Shown in pieces: positions 36,264-45,818 of a stretch of 64,000 nt of DNA; position 1 is the stretch's first letter; each line of letters opens with the position of its first letter. The notes beneath the pieces were generated by a model. The model was not told the DNA's origin. It did no database searches and saw only the letters and a list, made by a program, of their open reading frames with translations. A program made the position numbers and the translations under genes. Source of the DNA: AWTP1-13 sp050248715 (lineage in GTDB: Bacteria > Pseudomonadota > Alphaproteobacteria > Rhizobiales > Hyphomicrobiaceae); the NCBI GenBank assembly GCA_050248715.1, contig JBFWRV010000004.1:89627-153626 (forward strand), written 5' to 3'.

Positions 36264-37889
36264 GTGCTCTTGGCTGACAATTTCGATGTCGAGTTTGACG
36301 TGGTGGTTGCAGGCGCTGGGTCGGCGGGATGCGTCGTGGCAACGCGGCTGACGGAGAACCCCGCAATCTCGCTTTGCCTGATCGAGGCGGGCGGGAGAGA
36401 TCGCAATCCCTGGATCCATATTCCGTTGGGCTTCGGCAAGCTTGTGCCTAACCCCACCGTCAACTGGGGCTACGAGACCGAGCCCGAGCCCCATCTCAAT
36501 GGCCGCCGACTGAGCTGGCCGCGCGGAAAGGTGCTCGGCGGCTCGGGTTCGATCAACGGCCTGGTGTTTCTGCGCGGCGCGCCGAGCGACTACGATGGCT
36601 GGGAAGCCGCGGGCGCCAAGGGCTGGAGCTACAAGGACGTGCTGCCCTACTTCAAGCGCATGGAGCACAACGTCGCCGGCGCCAACGCCTTTCGAGGCCA
36701 GGGCGGCCCCATGACGATCTCCGACATCAAGAGACCCTCCGCAAACGCCAAGGCCTTCGTGGAGGCGTGCACGCGGCTGCAGCATCCGCTGAACCCGGAC
36801 TTCAATGGCGAGCGCATCGACGGCGTCGGCATCGTTCAGCTCAACGTGCGCAATGGCTGGCGCTGCTCGACGGCGGTGGGCTATCTCAAGCCCAATCTCA
36901 AGCGCAAGAATCTCAAGCTGATGACGCGCACACATGTGCGGCGGATCCTGTTTCACGGCCGGCGCGCGGTCGGTGTGGAGGTCGAGGAAGGCGGCATCGT
37001 CAAGCGCATCGGGGCCAGGCGCGAGGTGATCGTCTCGGGAGGCTCGATCAACTCGCCGATGCTGCTGATGAATTCGGGAGTCGGGCCGGCGGCGGAGCTC
37101 AGCCAAGTCGGAATCGACGTCATCCATGATCTGCCGGGTGTCGGCAAGAACTTGCAGGATCATGTGCAGGCGCGGTTCACGTTCCTGACACGGCAGCCCG
37201 GAACCCTGAACGAAATTCTCACCTCGACCCGCCAGCAAGCCGGCATGGCGCTGGAATGGCTGACCTCCGCTTCGGGCCAGCTGGCGGTCGGGGCGACAGA
37301 GGGTACGCTCTTCGCCAAGTCGAGTCCTACCGAGCCGGTGCCCGACCTGCAGTTCCAGTCCACCAACTTCTCGACCGAGCACCTGACGCTGGGCTTGGAC
37401 CGTTGGCCCGGATTCGGCTTCAATTTCTGCGTCTGTCGGCCGAAGAGCCGAGGCGAGATCAAGCTTGCGGATGGAAGCGGGCGCTCGAGGCCCCGCATTT
37501 TTGCCAACTACTTCAGTGACGCTGAAGGCGACGACATGCGGCGATCCGTGGCTGCGTTCCACATCGGTCGCCAAATCATCGGCACGGAACCCTACCGTTC
37601 GCTGATTTTCTCCGAGGTGAGGCCGGGTGCGCACATCGTCGATGACGAGGATATCCGCGGCTTCATCCGGCAGGTCGCCGGCACCGTCTACCACCCGTGC
37701 GGCACCTGCAGGATGGGTGAGGACGACGCAGCCGTGGTCGACAGCCAGTTGCGCGTGCGCGGCGTCGAAGGCCTGCGCGTGGTAGATGCCTCGGTCATAC
37801 CGATCATTCCTTCGCCCAACATCCATCCCGCCACGATCATGATCGCCGAGAAGGCCTCCGATGCGATTGCGAAGTCTGCGGCCGCCTAG
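36264..37889 (+). CDS. GMC-family FAD oxidoreductase (choline-dehydrogenase-like)
   Basis: About 541 residues. The start is uncertain between GTG 36264 and TTG 36270, both near a GGGGG run; an ATG-initiated extension upstream is not conserved. VVAGAGSAGCVVATRLTE is the FAD motif, GKVLGGSGSINGLVFLRG is GMC signature 1 and SGGSINSPMLLMNSGVGP is signature 2. The C-terminal active site has the catalytic His in YHPCGTCRMG and the partner in NIHPATIM. It oxidises an alcohol to an aldehyde using FAD, passing electrons to a quinone or oxygen. The substrate is unknown. A similar MFS gene follows on the same strand after 109 bases. Confidence 0.88.
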   Translation: MLLADNFDVEFDVVVAGAGSAGCVVATRLTENPAISLCLIEAGGRDRNPWIHIPLGFGKLVPNPTVNWGYETEPEPHLNGRRLSWPRGKVLGGSGSINGLVFLRGAPSDYDGWEAAGAKGWSYKDVLPYFKRMEHNVAGANAFRGQGGPMTISDIKRPSANAKAFVEACTRLQHPLNPDFNGERIDGVGIVQLNVRNGWRCSTAVGYLKPNLKRKNLKLMTRTHVRRILFHGRRAVGVEVEEGGIVKRIGARREVIVSGGSINSPMLLMNSGVGPAAELSQVGIDVIHDLPGVGKNLQDHVQARFTFLTRQPGTLNEILTSTRQQAGMALEWLTSASGQLAVGATEGTLFAKSSPTEPVPDLQFQSTNFSTEHLTLGLDRWPGFGFNFCVCRPKSRGEIKLADGSGRSRPRIFANYFSDAEGDDMRRSVAAFHIGRQIIGTEPYRSLIFSEVRPGAHIVDDEDIRGFIRQVAGTVYHPCGTCRMGEDDAAVVDSQLRVRGVEGLRVVDASVIPIIPSPNIHPATIMIAEKASDAIAKSAAA

Positions 37890-37998
37890 CGGCTCTCCGG
37901 TTCGATCGGCGGAGATATGGATTGATCGCGCAAGCCGATAACTATCGCGACACTCAGGGGTCGGCGAAACCCATGGTCGATGGCGAAGCACGTAGCCA

Positions 37999-39345
37999 AT
38001 GATGAAGCGTGGAGCAACGTCTGGCCTGGTCTTGTGGTCATCTTGCCTGGCCATGCTGGCGGTCGGCGCCAACAGCACGGCAATCATGGCGGCCCTGCCG
38101 GACATGCGAGCAGACCTTTCACTCAGCGGAAGCGATGTGGAATGGGCGGTCAATGCGTATCTGGTCGTCTCGGCCGCTTGCATTGTCCTCGGTGGTCAGG
38201 CAGCCGACCGGATTGGCCCACGGCCGGCATCACTGCTCGGTTTGACGCTGTTCGGCATCGCATCCTGCATCATTGCCGCCGCCTCCGAACGCCCCGCTTT
38301 GCTGGTCGGAAGAGCGTTGCAGGGCCTCGCGGCGGCGTTCGCGGTACCCAGCACGCTGGCCGCGGTCAGCATGGGTTCGGCTCCCGAGCGCAAGGCAGCA
38401 GCGATCGGCGCCTGGGCGGGCTTCCTCATGCTCGGCTTCAGCATTGGGCCGTTTCTTGGCGGCGCCCTTACTCACTACACGAGCTGGCGCGTGATCTTCT
38501 GGCTGAACGTCCTGCTCATGCTGGCCTCCATCGTCGGCCTGGCCTCGACGGGATCGACGACCACGCGGGAGGGAATGCAAAGCCGCCATATGGACTGGAC
38601 CGGGTTCCTCTTGCTGGCAACAGGGATGGTCTCGCTCGTGTTTGCGCTGCATGGGATACCGCATGCAGCGTCGGCACCGCTTCCCGTCGTCGGCCCCTTC
38701 ATGCTGGCGGGGATTGCGTTCGCTCTTCTGCTGGTCGTCGAGCGGCGTGTCCAGGCGCCACTCGTGGACCTGAGCTTCTTTGCGCGACCCAGGTTCGTCG
38801 AGGGCGTGGCCATCGGCTCGCTGGCGATGTTCAGCATCATGAGCCTGCTGCTTTACTTCAATCTCCATGCGCAGAGCAGGGAAGGTCTCGGCCTGACGGC
38901 GCTCGAGGCGGGAGCGGCGCTGTTGCCACTGAGCGCGACGCTGCTCGCGCTCGCCTTGTCGGCCTCCGCCGTGGCAACCCGCCTGGGCCTGCGCAAGGCT
39001 ATGATGGGAGGCATGGCGCTGATTGCGATCGCGGGTGCCGTTATCGGCATGGCCGTCACCGTGGGCGGGATGGCCATGCTGGCGATAGGATTTTTGCTGA
39101 TGGGCGCCGGGCTTGCCGTCCCCTACGCGTTGGCACCACGGCTGGCGCTGTCGGTGTTGCCGCCCGCTCAAGCCGGGCAGGGCTCGGGCATCGTCAACGC
39201 ATGCACTTTTCTCGGCGGAAGCGTCGGGGTCGCCGGCGGGGCTACCGCATTCTTGTTGGGTGGGTTCGTCGCAGTGCTCATGATGATTGTGTTGGCCGGC
39301 ATTGTCGGCGTCATCCTCGGCCATGGAATTGAGGAGGCGTCATAG
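37999..39345 (+). CDS. MFS transporter, drug:H+ antiporter-like (DHA2)
   Basis: 448 residues with 12 to 14 hydrophobic helices. AIMAALPDMRADLSLSG in helix 1 matches the DHA2 start (NxALPxI). The loop 2-3 motif is GGQAADRIGPRPASLLG. LQGLAAAFAVPSTLA and GFSIGPFLGGALTHYTSWR correspond to antiporter motif C and the W-R-x-x-F-x-N motif. It would export a small molecule at the inner membrane in exchange for protons. The GMC oxidoreductase gene is upstream on the same strand, but the 109-base gap makes co-transcription only possible. Confidence 0.85.
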   Translation: MMKRGATSGLVLWSSCLAMLAVGANSTAIMAALPDMRADLSLSGSDVEWAVNAYLVVSAACIVLGGQAADRIGPRPASLLGLTLFGIASCIIAAASERPALLVGRALQGLAAAFAVPSTLAAVSMGSAPERKAAAIGAWAGFLMLGFSIGPFLGGALTHYTSWRVIFWLNVLLMLASIVGLASTGSTTTREGMQSRHMDWTGFLLLATGMVSLVFALHGIPHAASAPLPVVGPFMLAGIAFALLLVVERRVQAPLVDLSFFARPRFVEGVAIGSLAMFSIMSLLLYFNLHAQSREGLGLTALEAGAALLPLSATLLALALSASAVATRLGLRKAMMGGMALIAIAGAVIGMAVTVGGMAMLAIGFLLMGAGLAVPYALAPRLALSVLPPAQAGQGSGIVNACTFLGGSVGVAGGATAFLLGGFVAVLMMIVLAGIVGVILGHGIEEAS

Positions 39346-39356
39346 TCGGCGCGCCC

Positions 39357-40706
39357 CTACCGGGTGTACGAGCTCACGGTATCGGTCGCTTGCCTATGGG
39401 CGCGCCGCCGTGACTGCGAGGCATTGCGTGCGAGCGCATTCCTTGCAATCGCTATCAGACGGGACGCGCGCTCCACATCAGTCATCGCCTGCGCCCTAAT
39501 CAACTTGCTGGCATGCAGCAAACCGAGCATGTAAGGGGCATCCGGGCTGGCGGCACTCAAACCGGAAGACAGTGACCGATCGTTCGGCATCCTGCCGCGT
39601 GTTGCCACCATGTCGGGGCCTGGCGGTGGAATAATTTCGGCCCTCGGTTCGCTTTGCGAATCTGCGCGGCGAGTCCGCAAGACCATCCCAAGCGCGAGAG
39701 CGAGAATTGTGGCCATGACGCCGCCGCCGACGCGGATCGAGATCGGGAGGCTGGCGATGGCTCCCGCGATCCCGAGCCCAGCGTCCGCGATCATCCCGGC
39801 ATAGCCAGCGATGAATGCAACCGTCCTGTTGAACGGCGAGGCGGCCATGCGCCATTGCTCAAGCGGGTGTCGTTGGCCTTCTGTGACGGCGGGCGAAGTC
39901 AAGGCGTCGTCACAGGCGCTGATCGACCCAGTGCGGCATCTGTCCATGTCGGCCCGGAACTTCAGGGCGACGTCACGCCAGTTTTGCAGCTTGACAGCGT
40001 CTTCGGGGCTCGCATGGAATGATCCAAGCGCTGCACGACAGGCCGACAAATCGAAAGCTCGGCAGGCATCGCTCTGACTTGAGAATTCGCGCAGGTCCGC
40101 CAAACGCTGATTTTCCTGCTCTCGGTGACGCCGAACGCGCTCAGCAACCTCTTGCCGTTGCCGCTGCTCCCTTCCAGCCTTTTCAGCGCGGATGGCGGCG
40201 AGCCGGGCCTGCGCGCGTGCCTTGCTTTCGTCGACATCAGGTGGCTCACGCTCGAGCGAGCCGGTGACCAGAGGGGGCGCCGTTGCGCCCAGGAAGGTGA
40301 TCCGGAATTCCTCGACCTTGAAGTCGACGGGTTCGCATTGCGCATTCAAGGCAGTGGGCTGGACGCCCTTGAGCACAATGTGCCGTCCGCCATCGGCGAC
40401 GGTTCCCAAGACCTCGAAGGGGTACGCCTTGCAGTGCCGTGTGAAAACGTAGGCAGTGCCCGAATATCCGGTGTCAGATCGCATCCCCTTGAACAGAACA
40501 GTTCCCGGACGGACGCCTTCATGCTCAAGGGCGATGCGAGGCTGCTCGTAACGGAGGATTCGCCGGTTGCCGAGGATATACAGGCCCACAACCGAATTGT
40601 TGAGCGTCCAGAGGCTGGCGGGTTGCTCTTGTGCCGCGCCGGGCATCGGCCCGGCCAGGACTCCGATGATGCCGATGGCCACCATTGAATGGCGAGAAAG
40701 ATGCAT
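39357..40706 (-). CDS. Exported membrane-anchored coiled-coil protein, hypothetical
   Basis: 449 residues from the ATG at 40706, preceded by GGGAGCAGCC. A signal peptide spans 1-25 (ends AAQ). A beta-rich region (about 30-150) is followed by a charged coiled coil (about 160-210, rich in Arg, Gln, Glu) and then a Cys-containing helical part. A transmembrane segment lies near 330-350 (VMATILALALGMVL). A soluble tail follows. No recognised family. The topology suggests an inner-membrane protein with most of its mass in the periplasm. Convergent with the MFS gene. Confidence 0.65.
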   Translation of the reverse strand: MHLSRHSMVAIGIIGVLAGPMPGAAQEQPASLWTLNNSVVGLYILGNRRILRYEQPRIALEHEGVRPGTVLFKGMRSDTGYSGTAYVFTRHCKAYPFEVLGTVADGGRHIVLKGVQPTALNAQCEPVDFKVEEFRITFLGATAPPLVTGSLEREPPDVDESKARAQARLAAIRAEKAGREQRQRQEVAERVRRHREQENQRLADLREFSSQSDACRAFDLSACRAALGSFHASPEDAVKLQNWRDVALKFRADMDRCRTGSISACDDALTSPAVTEGQRHPLEQWRMAASPFNRTVAFIAGYAGMIADAGLGIAGAIASLPISIRVGGGVMATILALALGMVLRTRRADSQSEPRAEIIPPPGPDMVATRGRMPNDRSLSSGLSAASPDAPYMLGLLHASKLIRAQAMTDVERASRLIAIARNALARNASQSRRRAHRQATDTVSSYTR

Positions 40707-40883
40707 GGCTGCTCCCGTAGCGGCGCGCAGAAAAAGGCGCGGAACATCACTCAGGGAATCGGTGACTCATCGGCAATCCAAGACGCGCGATAAATCACCG
40801 AGCATGAACTGGGGCGCGGAATCGCCAGCGTCAAAACGGATTGCTCGCCAACGGGCGAATGCGGCGCTCCCCTTGCTTTTTCG

Positions 40884-41249
40884 CTACGCAGCGTAATCCT
40901 TGAACATATCCTCGATATTGCTTACGGCCTGTCGCCAGTCTCCGGGCGCGCGTGGCGCCTGACCGTCGTTGACGGGCGCAAGCGGCCTCGCCGGGGGGTC
41001 GGCAAAGGTTCTCGTCGGCTTGCCCAATGTGGGAAAAGTACCGATACAGTCGGCGAGGCTCTCCAATTCGGTCAGGATGACTCGCCGCGTGCCCCCGTGG
41101 GTAGCCGCCATAGTGCGCACGTCCTGCAGCACTTGTAGGTCGACACTCCTAATTGTTTCGGCGAGATCCCTCACGAGCGCTCTCTCGCTATCGGCGATCT
41201 GATTCAGCCGCGCATACATCTCCCCGACGAGCTGGTTCATCTTCGACAT
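40884..41249 (-). CDS. Small soluble hypothetical protein
   Basis: 121 residues from the ATG at 41249, which follows a GGGGGA ribosome site. The N-terminal half is an amphipathic helix rich in Leu, Arg and Glu (ERALVRDLAETIRSVDLQVL). The C-terminal half is Pro-rich with DWRQAVSNIEDMFKDYAA at the end. No signal peptide or membrane segment. No family recognised. It lies upstream of the exported coiled-coil protein gene on the same strand. Confidence 0.6.
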   Translation of the reverse strand: MSKMNQLVGEMYARLNQIADSERALVRDLAETIRSVDLQVLQDVRTMAATHGGTRRVILTELESLADCIGTFPTLGKPTRTFADPPARPLAPVNDGQAPRAPGDWRQAVSNIEDMFKDYAA

Positions 41250-41869
41250 GCAAGTCCCCCTGGTTCTGCTTCGTGTCGAACGAATCATCCCCACCGGACA
41301 GAGCCTGTCGTGCATCGGGAACCAAATAATGGCAAAGATCGCATATGCATCGAGTGCCCAATCCGAGCCATTCTAATACGGCGCAGATGCGCGGCGGTAG
41401 CCACTGGAGCTCGCGGTGGTGGTCCTGCCGGAGCTTTGCTGATTATTCGCAAAAGCTGGATTTGAAACTGCCTTGGCCGTTTCTCCGCGTGGAATTGCGA
41501 CCAATGGGAATTGGCTCGCCCCTTTGTGAGCTCAGCAAGACGTTTGATAACCTGATGCTCCGCCACGCCCCTTCAGTCCGATGACAGGTCCGAGGGTCGG
41601 CCGTCAAGACGCGTCGGCAGCCGTTTTGGGCGGACTGGCTCCTCGCCGACGTCGGCGGCGCGTGAGCCGCAAAGCAGGCCATCTCGCGTACCAGGTGCTC
41701 CCTAAGCGATATGTGTTGGACAAGGGCGTTCTCTCGCCACGGGTCCGCCGGGCAAAAGGCGAACGTGTCTGCCGTGGAGTGCGCATGGAAAGTGGAGGAG
41801 CCAGCGGCTTGCATCGGGGGGCGCGAGCTGTGACGATCCAGCCTGAGGCTGGAGGAGTGGAGGGATTGG
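41250..41869. other. Intergenic region before the LLM monooxygenase gene
   Basis: 620 bases with no supported gene. Short frames on both strands lack ribosome sites and have low-complexity, shadow-like translations. The composition around 41300-41520 is less GC-rich than its neighbours and could hold promoter sequences. I see no repeat or hairpin of note. Confidence 0.4.
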
Positions 41870-42934
41870 ATGAAATTCGGCTGGTTGACGCTCGCGCATT
41901 CTCCATCGCCCGAGCATGACGCACGCGCCATCTTCGAACAGCTCGAGCAAGCTACACTCGCCGAGAACGTCGGCTTTGACGGCGTCTGGCTGACGGAGCA
42001 CAATTTCACGGGCGAAAGCGTCTATGCCGACCCAATCCCGTTTGCCGCCGCGCTCGCCATGCGCACGCAACGCATTCGCATTGGTTTCGCCGTTATACAG
42101 ATGGCGCTGCGCCATCCGGTGCGCCTGGCGACACAGCTCTCCTTGCTCGACAATCTGACGGGAGGGCGACTCGACATCGGCGTGGGACGCGGCTCGATCT
42201 TCAACGAGTACGAGTTCGTCGGCTATGGCCTCAGGAGCAACGACGCGCGCGAGCGCATGGCGGAAGCGCTGGAGGTGATGATCAGGGCCTGGACAGCGAC
42301 TCCCCTGGACCACAAAGGCAAATACTTCGCGGTGCGTCTTCCCGAGCTGCGCCCCGTGCCCATTCAGCGGCCGCACCCGCCGATTTGGCACAGCGTGGCT
42401 TCCGCCACCTCGTTCCGGGCTTGCGGGGAGAGAGGGGTGCCGATCTTGACGGTGCGCATCCCGCTCGAGCAAATCGGGGCGCGTCTTGGCCAGTATGCAG
42501 AAGGCCTCGGTGCGAGCGGGCTCGACAGCGCGGCGCAGGAGCGCCTATTGAAACAGGCCGCGATCTGGCGGTGGGTCTATGTCGGCGAGAGCCGAGCTGC
42601 TGCCGAGGACGAGTTCGTCACCGCGCTCATTCAGACGCGCCGACATATGAACCACGCTCGCAATCACTTGAATCCGTCTGATTTCAGCGTGGACCCCGCC
42701 ATGCTGAATCCCTGGACCGATCCCAGCCAATCGGAGGCGGAGGGTATCCGTTTCGCCTTGCGCTCGGGCACGCTTATCGGAACCGCGCGGGATGTCGCGG
42801 AGCAGGTTGCCGCGCTCCGCGATGCAGGCGTCGGCCATCTCCTCTGCCAGATGAGTTTCGGCTATCTCGATCACGCGAGCATCAAAGGCTCGATGCGCCG
42901 CTTTGGGGAAGTCGTGATCCCGGCCTTCGCCTGA
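41870..42934 (+). CDS. LLM-class flavin-dependent monooxygenase (luciferase-like)
   Basis: 354 residues, with a GGAGGAGTGGAGG ribosome region just upstream of the ATG. The bacterial-luciferase fold is shown by MKFGWLTLAH, GFDGVWLTEHNF near 34, TQRIRIGFAVIQMALRHPVRLA near 67-86 and GRLDIGVGRGSI at about 97. The enzyme needs reduced FMN from a separate reductase. Family members oxidise alkanes, nitrilotriacetate, sulfonates or terpenes; the substrate here is unknown. The gene stands alone; 229 bases after it begins the broken polyamine-type operon. Confidence 0.85.
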   Translation: MKFGWLTLAHSPSPEHDARAIFEQLEQATLAENVGFDGVWLTEHNFTGESVYADPIPFAAALAMRTQRIRIGFAVIQMALRHPVRLATQLSLLDNLTGGRLDIGVGRGSIFNEYEFVGYGLRSNDARERMAEALEVMIRAWTATPLDHKGKYFAVRLPELRPVPIQRPHPPIWHSVASATSFRACGERGVPILTVRIPLEQIGARLGQYAEGLGASGLDSAAQERLLKQAAIWRWVYVGESRAAAEDEFVTALIQTRRHMNHARNHLNPSDFSVDPAMLNPWTDPSQSEAEGIRFALRSGTLIGTARDVAEQVAALRDAGVGHLLCQMSFGYLDHASIKGSMRRFGEVVIPAFA

Positions 42935-43163
42935 AACTCAGCCTGCCTTCGCGACGTGACGATCGCAACTCGGCGCTCCAGCACGGCGAAAATGGATGCT
43001 TTGGCGAGGCAAGCTCTTGCGCGGAGCATGCGCCTGCTACGATCTCGGGTCATCGCGGGCCACGTAGTGCTTGCGTGACCAGGGACTTGCGACGCAATGT
43101 TTGCACCGGAGCTGCCGATCCACGGGCGGTCTCGTGTGTTCCGATCACGGTGAGGAGTACGCA

Positions 43164-43442
43164 ATGACGAGCAGGCGAGACGTATTGATCGGGGCGGCGG
43201 CCGTGATCGCTGCTCCGACGAGGGCCTTGGCGCAGGCAGAACCGCCCAAACCCAGACAGCTCGTCATCAATGCGTTCGGCGGCTCGCAGATCGCGGCCCT
43301 GCGCCAGAACTATTTCAACGATTTCGAGAAGGACACGGGCATCAAGATCGTCGACACGAGCCCGACCGACTTCGGCAAGCTCCGCGCGATGGTCGAAAGC
43401 GGTAACGTCGTCTGGAACATCACGGAGATCGGCGGCCATTGA
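43164..43442 (+). pseudogene. N-terminal fragment of a polyamine-type ABC binding protein (PotD-like)
   Basis: From the ATG at 43164 (TGAGGAG upstream) 92 codons are read to a TGA. Residues 1-24 are an export signal with an SRRDVL twin-arginine-like start. LVINAFGGSQIAALRQNYFN and the following DFEKDTGIKI are the beginning of a spermidine/putrescine-type binding protein, normally about 340 residues. The frame then meets unrelated sequence at about 43438-43450 and stops. Roughly three quarters of the gene is gone. Confidence 0.8.
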
Positions 43443-43704
43443 GGTCGGCGGCGTGGGCAACCTGAGACCCAGTGCGGGCCAGCGCGTCCGCGTCATGGTG
43501 CGGCTCGAGCGGTTTGTCGATCTCGGCACGAACCCGGCTGCGGGCGTCGTCAACAGGATCGACAGGTCGATCACGGAAAGCGCCTACATCGGCGTCTCGG
43601 ACAAATATCGCATCTCCACCCCGGACGGCCTGGATGTCCTCGTTCGGCTGCCGTCGGGTCCCAGCCGGCGCCGCTACCAGGCCGGCGAGCAGATCGCGGC
43701 GGGC
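43443..43704 (+). pseudogene. C-terminal TOBE-domain fragment of a polyamine-type ABC ATPase (PotA-like)
   Basis: The frame shifts at the junction. Residues from about 43462 to 43690 read VRVMVRLERFVDLG, AGVVNRIDRSITESAYIGVS, DKYRISTPDGLDVLVRLPSG, which is the second TOBE domain that ends PotA-type ATPases. No Walker A, signature or Walker B remains. The fragment runs in frame into a permease fragment, with no stop or start codon between them, so the end of this gene has also been removed. An ATG at 43495 could initiate translation of the composite frame. Confidence 0.7.
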
Positions 43705-44067
43705 TTCCGTGCGGTCCTGTTCGTGCTGCCCCTCGGCCGGCTGTTTGCGTTGAGTTTCGAGGGCGGCAGTCTCGACTGGCACGGAAAGGCGCTGACGGGC
43801 GGCCTCTACACGACCATCCTGCTCCGCACCTTCGAGATCGCGGCCATCGTCACGCTGTGTTGTCTCGTCATCGGCTATCCAGTCGCGTTCCTGCTGGCGA
43901 CCACCACGCCGATGTGGCGCGCTGTCGGCTTCGCCTTTGTCATGCTGCCGCTGTGGACCAGCGTCCTGGTGCGAACCTACGCATGGATGGTTCTGCTGGG
44001 GCGCAACGGCATCATCAACCGGGTGCTGATCGACTCCGGAATGATGGAGACGCTGCTGCCGATGCTC
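43705..44067 (+). pseudogene. N-terminal fragment of a polyamine-type ABC permease (PotB-like)
   Basis: About 120 codons starting at VLFVLPLGRLFALSFEGGSL and continuing TFEIAAIVTLCCLVIGYPVA, FVMLPLWTSVLVRTYAWMVL and LLGRNGIINRVLIDSG. This is the first half of a PotB/PotC-type permease with about three hydrophobic helices. The EAA coupling loop and the last helices are absent. At about 44067 the frame passes without a stop into an amine-oxidase fragment. The second permease gene that normally follows is missing. Confidence 0.75.
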
Positions 44068-45216
44068 AACAGCAGGCTGGCGGCCGAGCTCGGCGCCGGC
44101 GCCAGCACACGCAGCGGTGCCGCCGTCAGCGGCGGGGTCAACATCGGCAAGAGCTTCACGGGCAAGGTGCTCACCCGCGATCCGGAGGTGGTCAAGGTCA
44201 TCCTCGCCTCCGGCCACGACGCCTTCAGCCTGATCGAGACCCTGATCGTGCGCGAGCGCATCGACTGCTTCTGGGAGAAGAAGGGCCGCTTTGTCGGGGC
44301 CTGGACGCCGACGGACTACAAGTTCCAGGAAAGCCGCGTCGCCAGTCTCAACTCGGGCGCGGAGTCGGGCGCCTACATGGTCCCCAAGGCGCGCCAACGT
44401 GAGGAGATGGCGTCCGAATACTACTACGGCGGTATGGTGGTCGAGCGCTCGGCTAAGCTCCACCCCGCCCTTTACTACAAGGGCCTGCTCGACGCTGCCC
44501 GCCGCCGCAAGATCACGATCTGCGCCCGGACGGCCGTGAGAACGATTTCCAAGGCGGGCAACGGCTGGCGCATCCAGACCACGCGCGGGGAAATCGCCGC
44601 CGGCGACGTCGTCATCGCCACCAATGGCTACACGGGCGACGCGACGCCCGGGCTCAAGCGGCGCCTCATTCCACTGGCGAGCCATATCATCGCCACCGAG
44701 GAGCTGCCACCGGAGCTCGCGCGCACGCTGATCCCTAAAGGGCGGACCCTCGCCGACACCAAGCGCGTGCTCTGCTACTACCGCATGTCGCCGGACAACA
44801 GGCGGATGATTTTCGGCGGGCGCGCTCGTTTCACTCCGGTGACACCCGCGGTCAGCGCACCGATCCTGCACCGCTTCATGACGGATCGCTTTCCCCAGCT
44901 GAAAGGTATCCGCGTGACGCACGCGTGGACCGGTAACGTCGCCTTCACCTGGGACGCGCTGCCGCATACGGGCGTCATGGATGGCATGCACTATGCGCTT
45001 GGGTGCAACGGCAGCGGCGTGGCCATGATGACCTACCTCGGCCACCAGACCGCGCGCCGCATTGTCGGAGGCGCCAATTCCACGTGCGGGTTCGAGCTCG
45101 CCGAGTTTCCGGACTTTCCCCTCTACAACGGGAACCCGAACTGGGCGCTACCCGCCATCGGAGCCTACTACCGCTTTCGCGACAGCTTCAGCCGCGCGCT
45201 GGCGGCCTACAGTTGA
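44068..45216 (+). pseudogene. FAD-dependent amine oxidase (PuuB/OrdL-like) lacking its N-terminal FAD motif
   Basis: About 383 codons to the TGA at 45214-45216. It begins around LAAELGAGASTRSGAAVSGG, i.e. after the place where the GxGxxG dinucleotide motif and about 35 to 50 residues should be. The remainder is well preserved: EIAAGDVVIATNGYTGDATP, RMIFGGRARF, HAWTGNVAFTWDALPHTGV and ALGCNGSGVAMM. These belong to DAO-fold oxidases such as gamma-glutamylputrescine oxidase. Without the FAD-binding motif the protein should not bind cofactor. It is fused in frame to the permease fragment upstream. Confidence 0.78.
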
Positions 45217-45350
45217 GGCGCCCCGTTTGGGTTCGCATGCGATGCCTCACGCCCCGCCGGAAAGTCCAGCCATGCGGCGCATCCCTGAAGGCGGGCGGGT
45301 GACGAGCCCCGGCTTCCAGCACACAATGGACGAGGTGCTTTGGAAGCGGT

Positions 45351-45384
45351 TTGGATGCATGATCACATTGGATGCATGGTCACA
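45351..45384. repeat. Two tandem 17-bp repeats upstream of ridA
   Basis: TTGGATGCATGATCACA (45351-45367) is followed directly by TTGGATGCATGGTCACA (45368-45384), one mismatch. Each copy holds the palindrome ATGCAT. The second copy ends at the AGGAG ribosome site of the RidA gene. Position suggests an operator for a dimeric regulator, or a recent duplication. Confidence 0.6.
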
Positions 45385-45393
45385 GGAGAGAAC

Positions 45394-45753
45394 ATGATCA
45401 AACGTTTGCTGCCCTGGGATGGTCTTGGCCACGAAGTCGTGGCGAACGGTGGACTGCTTCACATCGGCGGCGTCGTTGCCGAGGATACGAGCCTCGACAT
45501 GGCCGGCCAGGCCGACGACGTGCTGCGCCAACTTGCAAAGCTGCTCACGGCGGGTGGCTCTAGCATGGGCCGCGTGCTGCAGGTCACGATCTACGCAACG
45601 AATCTAGCGGAGAAGCCAGACTTCAATCGCGTCTGGAAGGAGCATTTCAAGGAGATCAATCTCCCCGCACGCGCCATGATCGGCGTCGCAGACCTGGGAC
45701 CGGGCGTGAAGCTCGAACTCGTCGCTACGGCTGCCGTGGATCGCGGGGACTGA
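45394..45753 (+). CDS. RidA-family (YjgF/YER057c) enamine/imine deaminase
   Basis: 119 residues from the ATG at 45394, with AGGAGAG four bases upstream. LLHIGGVVAEDTSLDMAGQ and the C-terminal PARAMIGVADLGPGVKLELVATA are the RidA signature, including the conserved arginine that binds the carboxylate. RidA proteins hydrolyse reactive enamines and imines made by PLP or amine-oxidising enzymes. It follows the broken amine oxidase, and such oxidase operons commonly end in a ridA gene, so this is probably the only intact survivor of that operon. Confidence 0.85.
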   Translation: MIKRLLPWDGLGHEVVANGGLLHIGGVVAEDTSLDMAGQADDVLRQLAKLLTAGGSSMGRVLQVTIYATNLAEKPDFNRVWKEHFKEINLPARAMIGVADLGPGVKLELVATAAVDRGD

Positions 45754-45818
45754 GAACCGGCAGAAACCTGAAGCACATCCGACGTGTTCAGCCGGCGCTG
45801 AGATTGCGAGTGGCGTCC

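Noticed and set aside
36051..38183. 710-codon open frame on the minus strand across the GMC oxidoreductase gene
   Set aside because: Antisense shadow of a GC-rich gene that has complete family motifs on the plus strand; the minus translation has no recognisable domain.
43420..45045. 541-codon minus-strand frame under the collapsed polyamine-type operon
   Set aside because: The plus-strand translation shows recognisable ATPase, permease and oxidase parts in order, while the minus frame is His/Gln/Arg-rich shadow sequence.
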